From: Urechis unicinctus | Lineage: Eukaryota > Annelida > Polychaeta > Xenopneusta > Urechidae | Assembly: GCA_034190875.2 (NCBI GenBank) | Contig: CM067351.1 | Span: 5,506,795-5,570,794 of the forward strand | DNA: 64,000 nucleotides | Reading direction: 5' to 3' | In this document: one piece after another, positions 1-21,723 of the stretch | How positions within the stretch are numbered: the stretch's first letter is position 1 | Layout: each line of letters starts with the position of its first letter | Made by a program: the position numbers and the translations under genes | Notes under the pieces: model-generated | Database searches by the model: none | What the model was told of the DNA's origin: nothing | What the model saw: only the letters and a program-made list of their open reading frames with translations

Positions 1-104
1 ATGTCGCATGAATATACCTTTTGAATATGTTACTGCATACATGTATAAACAACAGCTGGAAATCTCCAGCAGGAAATAAAAACAATTATGTGTCATCTAT
101 TCAT

Positions 105-1961
105 TTATTTTTCTTTTATCAAGGGTCCCTGAAAGTTAGTTAGCAAACAGCAAACTGCCCACAACTGGTTTACTGTGCCAGCTAGATTCAGTGGCAAGAC
201 AGAATCAAATATATGGTATTCCCTAAATCTACGTATGGCATGTTCAACTCTTCAAGTTAGCAATCAGCTGATTCTCACTGTTTTCTGTAGATTTGAACTG
301 CCCTTTGTCCCCAAGAAAATGTGGAATGACGAGTTTGCATCCCTTTTCAGCTAGCATATCTTCAATGAGAAAACCTTTATCAGCCATGACTTCATCACCA
401 GCCTCCGAAAGCCCTAGGAAACCAGACACCCTGGTGATGTGTTTATCTGATATACTACCAGAATACAGAGTGCTGACAAAGGACACAGCACCTGCAGGTG
501 TTATCCCCACCAAACCTTTGAGGGCAGTTGTTCCCTTGTAGTGAGAATACATCTCTGAGTTCAATATAAGGCTTTAGGGTGACTGTACTTTTGATTCTGT
601 GCAATCAAGAATCACCCGCACACCAGGGAAGTGTGTCTGAAATGACTGTGGCATATGCTGCTCAATCTGACCTTTTGTTGGCCACAGTGGTTGGGCACCC
701 AACATGCAATAGAGAAAGATTGTCCAAGAAACGGTGTTTCTGCTGTCAGTTGATTGGCTGACACAAAACTTATCAGCCAAATCTTGGTCAAGGGAACCAA
801 ATCGAATCTTATGAAGAAACATGAAAAATTGATCAATTAATATCAACTTATTGCTGAAACTTTGGTAAGTCTTTTTCGATCTTTGTGATTGAATTCTCTG
901 GTGTTGGGTCCACTTACTCATTTTCGCTGCATTCGGGCTTATTCCATCAAAGAGTGTGTCATAGTTGGGGAAACCAGTATAAAACTTTATCATGTCGGAG
1001 TCATTTGAAAATCTCTGCAAACCAAACTGCTCCAACTTGTGTTTTGTGACCTGAGCTTGCAGTTCCTCAATGTGCTTTTGTGCAGCTCTGAGCTGTTCTT
1101 CAGTGGAGGAGGAAGGGCAATGGTAGTCATGGTAATCTACTGGGCTGACTGAAGCAGATTCTGAGGAGCTGAAAAAAGATCATGTATATATTTAAACAGC
1201 AAACAAATACTAACAAGCATATAATCTAATAAACATTTTGCAAGTTAACTTATACAGTCTGTCAATGTTTTCTCAGTCAAGATTAGTATCTTAATATGTC
1301 AACCACACTTGGATAGTGGGTCAGATACCTACCCAGCTGCACAATCATTTAGTGTATCAGATCCACAGTGTTGTTCAGCTTCTGAAATTCTATGTTTGGG
1401 AGGTTTCCTCTGCTTGGATGGTTGAGTCCATGAAAACAGTGAGAGTACAGCCCACTGTTTTAAGCGTCTCATTCCAGTCAGAGTGAATTTGAAATCATCA
1501 TCCTGAAGTGGGCTGAACAAACGTAGGTCCGATTGGTAATCTAGAAGAAGATAAAAAGAATAATGAGCTTACATAATGTAATAATTCATCAGCTAAAAAT
1601 ACCCATGTGATGATACATTAACATACAAAGCATTTGGAAATTTTAAATATATGAAATGTACTAATGCGCTTAGCCAAGTAGACTTAAATACACCTCCAAC
1701 CAGCTGACTTTAACATGATGCATCAGCCAGCACGGCTTGCTTAGTGTTAGGTTAACCGATTGATGTCATATTATCGCCCACAGCCAAGTTACTTACCTCG
1801 AAATTTGGTCCTTCATCCCTCCTTATAATTGTCACCCATCGTTTCCTAGTAACTTTATTCTGCGGAAACTCGTGAAACGACATTTTCTTCTTGTGGGCTG
1901 CGGTGTACTTCTCTTTAAAATGCCAATTATTCGAACAACTGGGAACCGAGCAATGCGCCAT
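105..1961 (-). pseudogene. THAP-DDE transposase (IS4EU/ISL2EU-like), broken
   Basis: Relic of a cut-and-paste transposase with an N-terminal THAP zinc finger and a DDE_Tnp_4-type nuclease. Exon 1 (1797-1961) starts at an ATG and holds the first two THAP cysteines (CSVPSC); it ends at a clean GTAAGT donor. Exon 2 (about 1333-1540) carries the C-x2-H pair (CSAHF), then needs a one-base shift to continue into DDDFKFTLTG and a degraded AVPTIF-like box (AVLSLF). Exon 3 (from 1168 down) has a coiled-coil stretch, a helix-turn-helix (near ADKFCVSQS) and DDE motifs: VILDCTE, then MADKGF, then VEHAIRR. A TAA at 574-576 interrupts it just after VILDCTE, and a frameshift near 250 separates the last motif; that frame runs to a TAA at 105-107. 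What is seen: three lesions. What is known: THAP plus DDE_Tnp_4 is a common animal transposase architecture. I infer that it is inactive. Confidence 0.85.
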
Positions 1962-1967
1962 CGTTGT

Positions 1968-2723
1968 TTACAGGGGGAGCCTCGTTCTGATATCGCAATG
2001 GCGAATTCGTGAAATAGGCGAATTGCCACAACCAGCACAGCAAGTCTTGGCTTGGCCCGTTAACGTAGACGGCTGGTTTGGCACTCGTTTATGTGGTTTC
2101 GGATTGTTGAAACGTTGCTTGAACGATCCGGGACGAGCATCGACACGGTGAACAACAGGCGTAGCCTTGGTGTGTTCCGTCGATCCACCCATGGACTTCA
2201 CTTGGGTCATGGTCGCTTCGAGTGTACGGCCATACTGTAGCAGGTCGGACATCAATAGATTTGGTTCACGTAGTCCCTTATCGCGAATTTTCGATAAAAC
2301 ACACTTCTGGATAATCTGAGACTTTATCTCGCGGGCAGCATCAGTAAAGTCACAATTTCTCGACATTTGCAGTAATCACGCATAGAATTTGTCGAGCGTC
2401 TCACCAGGCTGTTGTGTCGTCTGTCGGAACAGGTATACCTCGTGCTCGGCATTCCACTTTGGCGCAAAATATTCTGTGAGTTTCGCGGTGAGGCTTGTAT
2501 ACGAGTCGATCGTTTGACCCTCGACGGACAGTGCTTCATGAATCTCAAATACCTCTTCTCCCACGTAGCGCAGTAACATGGCCTGTTTTCGGTTGTCGTC
2601 TGTGATATTTTTGGCCACAACGAAGTTGTTAAATCTTTTCAGCCAGCAGTACCAGCATGTCGCACACGAGTCGTGCGGCTCTGGGTTGAACGGGGGCAGC
2701 GACAGATTGACATGGTCCTCCAT
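1968..2723 (-). pseudogene. LTR-retrotransposon Gag fragment (Ty3/gypsy-like)
   Basis: A Gag-like reading frame on the minus strand. The N-terminal part (2723 down to 2376) has the usual retrotransposon capsid flavour: a Trp/Phe-rich start, an RYVGEEVFEI-like helix, and the linker ending in GETLDKFYA. A TGA at 2376-2378 then interrupts the frame; it replaces a position where related Gags usually have Arg, so a CGA-to-TGA CpG change is likely. The same frame continues (CDFTDAAREIKSQIIQ) to about 1968, ending in Cys residues where a zinc knuckle would begin. No protease, reverse transcriptase or integrase follows; instead the THAP transposase start lies 7 bp away. The element was therefore cut off at or inside the knuckle. 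It is described here only as a decayed copy. Confidence 0.75.
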
Positions 2724-2858
2724 TTTAAAATGTGTGGGAAGTTGCTACGGTACAGTTGCTGCAGGGATCATCGGCGATCCTGGGCTCACCTAGGCGATGA
2801 CAGCATCCAACATCCGTGGGAAATGGTGGCGGGTACTTTCGCAAAGAATAGCACACAT

Positions 2859-2873
2859 CCTCGTCGCCAATTT
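2859..2873 (-). other. Possible primer-binding-site region of the Gag element
   Basis: On the minus strand, AATTGGCGACGAGG sits about 140 bp upstream of the Gag start, directly after a sequence ending ACACTACA. TTGGCGACGAGG-type sequence is common at the primer-binding site of gypsy-like elements, and an LTR normally ends in CA. The upstream edge of the LTR was not found, so this is suggestive only. Confidence 0.4.
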
Positions 2874-3539
2874 GTAGTGTTTCTGGTTGCGTGAAGGCAA
2901 ATAACACTGGTAATGCGTGAAAGTGAGATTTACAAGTGCAATCTGCAAACAGCATACGAAACACAAATACACCACAGTAATAGTCCGCAAACTTTGGGCA
3001 AAGGTAATCTTAGTTTGATAAAGTAAGGGACAGTTCATTCGCTGCATAGAAACCTACTATCTATTCGGTGAGACTACTAGCCCATCAAATACCACCAGGG
3101 TATGTCAATAATACGGGTATAGCTTTACCTCCTTTTTTGCACCAGTGATGAATTGCAAATGAAACAGGGTCTTAGCCTGGATTTAGAAAACTTCCGACCA
3201 TCCCCACCCCAACCCCGTCTATCACGTTATGACCAACTGATTATCATAACGTAGTTTGTTGGCCTTCGCCCGATAGCTGGTGGGGAGGGGGCGCGGGATG
3301 TCAGTGTAGGCAAAAAGTTTATTAAATCGTGGCAAAAGCGATACCGCGAGGCAGACATTTCAGAATGATGCTCCAATCGACCGTGCACAATGTACACCAG
3401 CCTTCTAGTGGTCATTTTTCCATTAAACCTCGAACATATCGTGTATCATTTTAGAGAAGGTATACGATAGATATGGACTTAGACTTTGTTTTGCGAGGAG
3501 GCGAAGCTGGTCGTAACTCCACTCACCATCGTTAAAGTA

Positions 3540-3935
3540 TTATGACGTTGATTAAACCCCATGCGTCATAAGAAGCGTTATCAAACAGAACAGTATTTAT
3601 TTTGATCGTAGATGAGCGGCCAGCGCGCTGCGTCGCCGTTTGTCTTTAAATGAGCTGTTTAAGCTGGCTTGGCTAATTCCTTGTTTCCGGCCTGGGAGGC
3701 GCCTGGACGGGCTGGCGGGTGGACGGGTGAACGGGTGGACTGGCTACAGGGGGAAATTCAAGCAATATATATGCAAATACAGATGTGTATGTGTATATAT
3801 AAGGGACACGGACCCTTGAGAAATTTAGGTCAGTGAGAGCATTGTCTACTTGTTTCTTGAAAGTGTTAATAAAACCAAGAATTATGCCATTCTAGTCGCT
3901 ATTGATCATCGTCACGGTATTCAGCAAGCTCAACA
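3540..3935 (+). mobile_element. Possible solo LTR
   Basis: This stretch has LTR-like order on the plus strand: a GC-rich upstream part with short GGACGGGT-type repeats (about 3710-3740), a TATA box (TATATATAAG, 3794-3803), about 70 bp of transcript-like sequence, a poly(A) signal AATAAA (3868-3873), and a CA-ended tail near 3935. Its orientation is opposite to the Gag fragment, so it does not belong to that element. Exact ends and target-site duplication were not found; an ordinary promoter with a short non-coding transcript is an alternative. Confidence 0.3.
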
Positions 3936-5260
<1,325 letters not shown>

Positions 5261-5270
5261 CATATATTAT

Positions 5271-11480
<6,210 letters not shown>

Positions 11481-11483
11481 TTA

Positions 11484-12092
<609 letters not shown>

Positions 12093-14216
12093 ATACTTCC
12101 ATTTGTTTTATTTCTATCAAATTTAGCTGTACTGTGTCAACGCTCACACAATGGCATAGTCCACACCATGCATTTATCAATCTTTTCAGGCGTCGCAAGC
12201 TCGGTAAAACAAAGCTCCACCTGTACTTCATAGAGTGCCGCAGGTGGTATGTGAACCCTCTGGATTAACATAAGGCTTACTCAATACAACATGCAAATAC
12301 CTCTGAGCCAGAGCCGCGCAGCCTTACCATATCACACTATGGTATCCCTACACACTTTATATGCAGCTGGTCGCCATTTATTGCAGAGGATACATTGCAA
12401 TCGGGCGGATTGTATTATAAGGGTGACCCGACGTGGTTGTGACCATTACGATATTAAGTAAAACCTAGGAGATTTAGTTTGCATGCGTGTCCACGACACC
12501 GTTTTCGCAATAGACACAATAGTCTAATTATTGCTTCGTATTGTTCAGAATCAATTTAGATATTCTTTGTATTGCGACACAACACGACATAACCAGATAC
12601 ATGCATACCAACAAGTTTTCTACAACCCATCTTCCACCAAAGAAGTTAGTGTTGTACTAGTTTCTGCATACTTTTAATATTTTTTTTTATAGCCGCTTAA
12701 TATTTTTGTTTCGGCATAATTAAAATTATTAACAGAAGATAGGACAAAAACCCTGTGTCAATTGTTTTCTAGGAATTAATCTTGGTAAAATATAAGGCTT
12801 CACTGTTTATACAAACATTTAAATCTAACACACGATGTTCAGCTATAATATGGAAATTATAGAAATTGTTTCATCTTGTGCTTTATTAGGCTGCCATTGC
12901 TGGCGCATGAAATGCTTCGTTTTGATGAAAACAAAATCCGATGTTTATAAATTTGAAAAGGAAACCATCATGAGGCTTAATATTTACCTGACGTATTGGA
13001 CAATTTGCTGGAATTGTGAGAGCCATTTTCTTCTAGTTGACCAACTACATCACAACAAATCCTCCTAACCACTTACACATAGACAGCTTTAAGTGGAATA
13101 AATGAGCTGCAGCATGACATTGCTGTGCTTAAAAACAACAGTGGTAAATTGCATTTCATGAGATTCTAGTTTGTCTTTGTCGATTGTCTGGGCTAATGAA
13201 ACGAAGGCATTCAGAAAGCTGCATTGCTGAACCGCGTTGGAAGAAGAGCAAATAATGTGTACATAAAACTATGATATCTTACCCATCACGCAGTGCCACA
13301 GGTGGTGCTTAAAGCATCCAATTATGAAAAAAGTTAATTCAATTCATCATGCAAATACGTCTGGGCCAATTCTCCCGACTCTTAAGTTACAGTAACGTTA
13401 GACCTGCTTAAACCAACGGTCTTTGTTGATGCAGCTAATAACAATGCCTGGAGCACTGGACAACATCACCTTCGGTGCGCATAAAAACAGTCCAACTTAC
13501 GTAATAGATTGCACTTCAATTGTGGTTCACAGCAACTGGCTGTATGCAAGGCAATTACAGACCAAATAAAGCGGCCTAGTCTGCACTGCTAATATCATAC
13601 TGCTGGCGGCTTATTGCAGCCGCATGAAATATAAATGAACCAATTAAAGGTAGCAATAATAACCTGATTCAATTAAGAGTACATTGATTTGAATAGACTG
13701 CAAATATATTTTAGAGGTGCCCTTTTCATTTACTCGCTTTTTAAATTGCGCTTAAACGTATTCCCACCTTCACAATTATGTACAATGTTAAATATTTCTC
13801 CTAATATTAACTACTATTACTAATATGAACTACTTGCCGTGATAAAACCATTGGATATCCATAGTATGTATAATCTTAGAACTCAAGCCATATCAGGATG
13901 AGATTTCCCTCTCACATCCTCGAAATAGTCGTCGAGATTTTACGTGGCCGTTAGGATAAAGAATCACTCAAGAGGCCTTCTAATTAATCATTAACTATCA
14001 GTTTAAGATGGTGACTTCACTGCAAATATATCGGTGGACGGGACAATTAACCCACCTGTGCTTACATCTGAAGTACACCAGTACAGTATTTTGTCAGTAT
14101 TGAGCTCAGCCCTCAATTAACCATGTGTTGGGCTGAATATTCACATAAAGTATACAAGGGACCACACATATAGACAAAATGAAATAGAAGTCGACCTTTA
14201 TTTGATATCATAAAGA
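12093..14216. other. Intergenic, no gene seen
   Basis: Unique sequence with a 77-codon open frame (12835-13068) that has several Cys and Trp residues but no recognisable family. No splice-linked partner exon was seen. Confidence 0.5.
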
Positions 14217-14396
<180 letters not shown>

Positions 14397-14450
14397 TGCA
14401 AGTTGCACAGAAAAGCAATAGCGTTTTCGATCAAATGAACGAACACTCAG

Positions 14451-14702
14451 ACGGTATCATTTGTTTACCACGGGGTGGCGGTATTATTTGTTGTCCACGG
14501 GGTGGCGGTATTATTTGTTGTCCACGGGGTGGCGGTATCGTTTGTTAGCCACGGGGTGGCGCTATCATTTGTTGACCACAGGGTGGCGCTATCATTTGTT
14601 GACCATGGGGTGGCGGTATCATTTGTTTACTACGGGATGGCGGTATCATTAGTTGTCCACTGGGTGGCGGTATCAATTGTTGTCCATGGACTGGTGGTAT
14701 TA
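14451..14702. repeat. 27-bp minisatellite
   Basis: About nine tandem copies of a 27-bp unit centred on TTGTTGTCCACGGGGTGGCG, decaying toward the right. Because 27 is a multiple of 3, all frames stay open across it, which gives misleading repeat proteins. It lies about 490 bp beyond the end of the calmodulin gene coding sequence. Confidence 0.95.
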
Positions 14703-15191
14703 TTGTATTATATAAGCTTTTGCGGAATCCTCATTATGCACGATGTCGGCTAATTTTATTAATGTTTGACTCCAAAAACGTCCATTCATGTCCACATTTC
14801 GCATGAACCAAAGCCCGCAGATGTTAATTCGTCATCGACAACAGTGCAATTATTCAGTACCATCAGCAATAGAAAAGATATATATGTTTTTATTATTCAA
14901 CAAGAACATACGCAGTGCGGTTTTTCTCTCTCGATAAAGTGCCGTAAAACTGGAGTGGGGCGGAGCTATGTTCAATGGTAGCATGGGTTGAATAGCAATC
15001 CACGGCACTGCTAGTGAAGAGACAGGGGGCAAACAACGCTTGACGGCAGCTACCAGTGCCGAAATCACCCAGGCAATCTAAACCGATAAGAATTGAATTC
15101 ACAGGCAATTGATATTCAAGCAGCTAGAAATTGAATTGTAAAATGCGAACATCTATGGCTGCATATGGTTTACCGTTAAAAGATCCGTTTG

Positions 15192-18867
<3,676 letters not shown>

Positions 18868-18984
18868 CCTTTAGTTTATATTTGGTCAGCGCTGAGTAGA
18901 ACATGAGTTATCGACACCAGCTCAATCCTCGAGGACTTCAGCTCACTAAATCATATGGTCGGATAGGGGCGCTGCAATAACGAA

Positions 18985-19019
18985 ACGCGCATGCGTAATA
19001 AATATTTAACATCACGTGA
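18985..19019 (-). promoter_or_regulatory. Putative calmodulin promoter: NRF1-like site and E-box
   Basis: About 120-150 bp upstream of the calmodulin ATG lie CGCGCATGCG (within 18985-18996), close to the NRF1 palindrome GCGCATGCGC, and TCACGTGA (19012-19019), a palindromic E-box/USF-type site. There is no clear TATA box. The position fits a broadly expressed CpG-type promoter. Factor binding is inferred from motif match only. Confidence 0.45.
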
Positions 19020-19020
19020 T

Positions 19021-20179
19021 GTCGCCTTTAAATACGTTACTTCCTTTTATATCAATACTCATTAAACTATCGTTCGATATGATGGCCTGTGTCCTTATTC
19101 TAACTCCTTATAACTTCTTGGGATCGATGGGATTTGGATCTTTGTGTGTGATGTTTCTTGAGTATTAGGATTAGATACGCATGAGAAGCCATCAATAACC
19201 CAGCCTTTGTGATTTCGTGGTACTCTAGGCTTTAATATATCGCCTGCAGAGAAAGAAAATTCACCGTGCTATTGCTGACCATACAATGTGTGCGGTGTTG
19301 TTCTAAGCTGTTAAGCAGATGTGCGCGTCGATCGTGTTGGTGGTGGGATCGCTAGCTCGCTTCAGCGAGGCCCTCGGTGGTGGTGACAACGCTCTCGTCC
19401 CAGTACTCGCCAGAATCTCCAGATCCTCATAATTGACGCGATAAAAAAAATGAATAAGGCTACGTAAGAGAGATTTAGTGATGCTTTGCTCGCCGTTGTC
19501 ATTTTGCGCACGGGGTCTTCGAAGTGGTAACCTCATGTCATCTGAGCCAAAACTCACAGGGCTTTTAAAAGGTGCATCGCATCAAAACCATCAAACATCT
19601 GCTGACAAAACACTTCATAGACCGATTTCTTACTGCTTTTAGATTAATATCCGCTAAAACGCAAGCAAAATAGAAATTGGATCTTGCATCAACAAATGCA
19701 ATATAAGCGAACACTGTGGAACGTTATGGTTTGTGGCCATACCTTTGTTTTTGACTGTCATAGGGTATCGTCAAGTATTACGTGTTCACAAAACCCGCAT
19801 ATTAAGTGTTCTACAAGTTTTAATAATACACTAATGAGTGTTATTTGATTTAAATGAAAATAATCGCACGCTTTTCTTCTTCATTGGAACACTACTTGTA
19901 ACAATTGGGTCGATAAACATATATAGCGCAATGGCGATAATGAATGCATAGATTTGTCTGAATGAGTCAAATCGGCATGCCCCTGGTGCCTGAAAAAAGT
20001 GTGAATATGAAACCCCCCCTCGGAGACAACGGATGGGGCCATTTTCTCCTGCAAAGGGCCGCTTCCTCTTCCTTAGAGAGTGCGAGCGAGCGCGCCACAT
20101 TTCGGGCGAAAAAGCGGATGGGGGCGGTGTAGTGATAGTGAATGCGCGCGTACCTCAGTTCACCTCTCACTCTTAATTG
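19021..20179. other. Intergenic, no gene seen
   Basis: Unique sequence. A GC-rich patch (about 20010-20170) has CGAGCGAGCGCGCC and GGGGCGGTG boxes and could be a small CpG promoter, but no adjoining exon was recognised. An 84-codon minus frame (19303-19557) has no known domain. Confidence 0.4.
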
Positions 20180-20590
20180 TTCGGTCTCATCGCAGCTGTC
20201 ACGTAATGAACGTGCTCACTTGATCGCAATCTCATTTCTGAAGTCACGCTCCACATGGAGAATATTGCAAGTTGACATGAGTAAGGACACATGATAGGAT
20301 TGGAAAAATGCATTTATTAGCAAATAAAGTCAGCCACCAGGGCGACAGAGTTCATTTCATCTATATACAGCAACCCGGAAGTTGTTCAAGCTCAAGCGCA
20401 TACAATCAATTGGCTAAGAATGGGACACACAATGGTATGTCAATACGTAGAGACGGTGATCACTGGCGAGAAAGGTTGAGATTGCCTGCTTCTCCGTTTC
20501 TTTGTGCTGAAGCAAATGAACACACCGTTAAAGATCGTAACATTATGTACACGGAGCAATTATGTTATTAAGGTTCTGATAAATAAATAA
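20180..20590. repeat. 3' flank of the calmodulin-like unit, copy 0 (left part)
   Basis: Clearly homologous to 35530-35932 and 44020-44420, starting at the GTCTCATC..AGCTGTCACGTAATGAACG motif. In copy 0 this segment is separated from its continuation (23983 onward) by the polymerase element. To the left of 20180 the similarity stops. Confidence 0.85.
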
Positions 20591-20595
20591 GTTAT
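20591..20595. other. Target-site duplication, left (GTTAT)
   Basis: GTTAT precedes the element and recurs at 23978-23982 directly after it. The two paralogous empty sites have a single TTTAT at this position, so the duplication is clean, with one substitution. Confidence 0.8.
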
Positions 20596-20735
20596 AGTAG
20601 TATATATAGTGGGGGTACTGGCACACCTACCTCAGCTATATATACTACTGACCCCTGGCAGCTTATACACGAATTTTTGCTCAAGTAAGAGAAAGGCATC
20701 TCGGACCCGACCCCCAAAAGAGGCCCCAGAAAGCC
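20596..20735 (+). repeat. Left terminal inverted repeat
   Basis: About 140 bp matching the right end in reverse complement. It includes GTGGGGGTACTGGCACACCT, CTGACCCCTGGCAGCTTATA and GGACCCGACCCCCAAA. The outermost bases are AGTAGTATATATAG. Confidence 0.88.
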
Positions 20736-21130
20736 TGGTCTGCCCTAGTGCCTCTCCTCTACCCCAAGCGATTCCATTGTAGAAAGGGTCCCGCGCAGGC
20801 AGCGGTGCATTGTCCCGAGGCTTGGGGGCCGGCACTGGTTTTTGGTAGGAAATTCAGTGCGGCTTGGATAGCAATATAGAAGAGGATGGAACCAATCTAG
20901 GAACCATTGCGGGCCTAGCGACGAGATTGCAAATGGTGGGATAAGCAGGATTTGCCGCATTTGTTGCGTGGAAGGTCTGGAAAATCACAAAGAACAATAT
21001 GGAAGCCGCTTCGAATTTCCAACTAAAACCAGAGCCGGCCCCAAACCTACCCCAATTCGGGATTCATTCTATATGGAATAGTGCAAGCTACAAGCTGTTC
21101 CAACACCTGCGGAAAGATTAGTGTAAATCG

Positions 21131-21385
21131 TTATTCTGTCCGAAGTAGCATGTCGCATTTCCGCTTAGAACCACAATATGCACAAATCTGCAAACTCGAG
21201 AGGGTTGCGCGTCCACAGTGTATACAGGGGCTCGGTTGCTCGACCCCCTTGCTTGCTCGCCACGGGTGCTGCTTACAGTATTCAAATCTGCAAGCCTTTC
21301 CGCATAGCTCATATGACCCCAATCTAGGCCATGCACAAGTGTTTCTAGCGTGACGGGTAGGTTTAGTAGTTGATAGTATTATCAA
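21131..21385 (-). CDS. Small Cys/His-rich protein, element ORF a
   Basis: An 84-codon minus-strand frame inside the polymerase element, divergent from the other genes. Residues show C-x4-C-x2-H-x13-C-x2-C-x10-C-x2-C (CRFEYCKQH, then CIHC, then CAYC), a plausible two-site zinc fold. I do not recognise a named family. The plus-strand ORF at 21415-21675 has almost the same spacing, so the two are probably paralogues. Start codon is uncertain: an ATG opens the frame at 21383-21385, but the zinc motif could be preceded by a later start. Function unknown; DNA or RNA binding is only a guess. Confidence 0.5.
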   Translation of the reverse strand: MIILSTTKPTRHARNTCAWPRLGSYELCGKACRFEYCKQHPWRASKGVEQPSPCIHCGRATLSSLQICAYCGSKRKCDMLLRTE

Positions 21386-21414
21386 TTAGATATTAAATCT
21401 ATATACATAGAAAA

Positions 21415-21675
21415 ATGAGAAAGGTAGTGTTTGAAAATAAGTGCGCTTGGATTTTGACTGGAAAAACAACCCCCTCTAACAGACCCTGTATGCAAGAGAT
21501 ATGTAACGGTCATATATATAGTATAAGACACGGTAGCGTTAATCGTGTTTGTACGGGCTGTCAGAAGGGTATAAGAAATAACATAGGGTTGTGTATGGAT
21601 TGTGAGTACGACAGGGTCACCGAAGGATTTTTACCACAAGAAAAAAGAACGGTCTGTCAGGAACTCACCAGCTGA
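21415..21675 (+). CDS. Small Cys/His-rich protein, element ORF b
   Basis: An 86-codon frame starting at ATG 21415 and ending TGA 21673-21675. It has C-x4-C-x2-H-x12-C-x2-C-x10-C-x2-C (CMQEICNGH, then CTGC, then CMDC), matching the divergent ORF at 21131-21385. The frame is intact, unlike the polymerase next to it. The ATG of the polymerase frame follows within about 50 bp, so both could be read from the same transcript. Family not recognised; a zinc ribbon role is inferred from the spacing only. Confidence 0.5.
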   Translation: MRKVVFENKCAWILTGKTTPSNRPCMQEICNGHIYSIRHGSVNRVCTGCQKGIRNNIGLCMDCEYDRVTEGFLPQEKRTVCQELTS

Positions 21676-21723
21676 GCCTTAAAATGTCAACAAGTCCGCT
21701 TGCTCTGTTACATTTTTTACATC

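Noticed and set aside
3224-3252. Short inverted repeat ACGTTATGA / TCATAACGT
   Set aside because: The 9-bp arms with an 11-bp spacer are near what can occur by chance in this much DNA. No associated element or gene was seen.
14461-14753. Repeat proteins such as VVHGVAVLF across the 27-bp minisatellite
   Set aside because: The repeat length is a multiple of 3, so frames stay open by default. Frames have stops in flanking unique DNA and no splice context.
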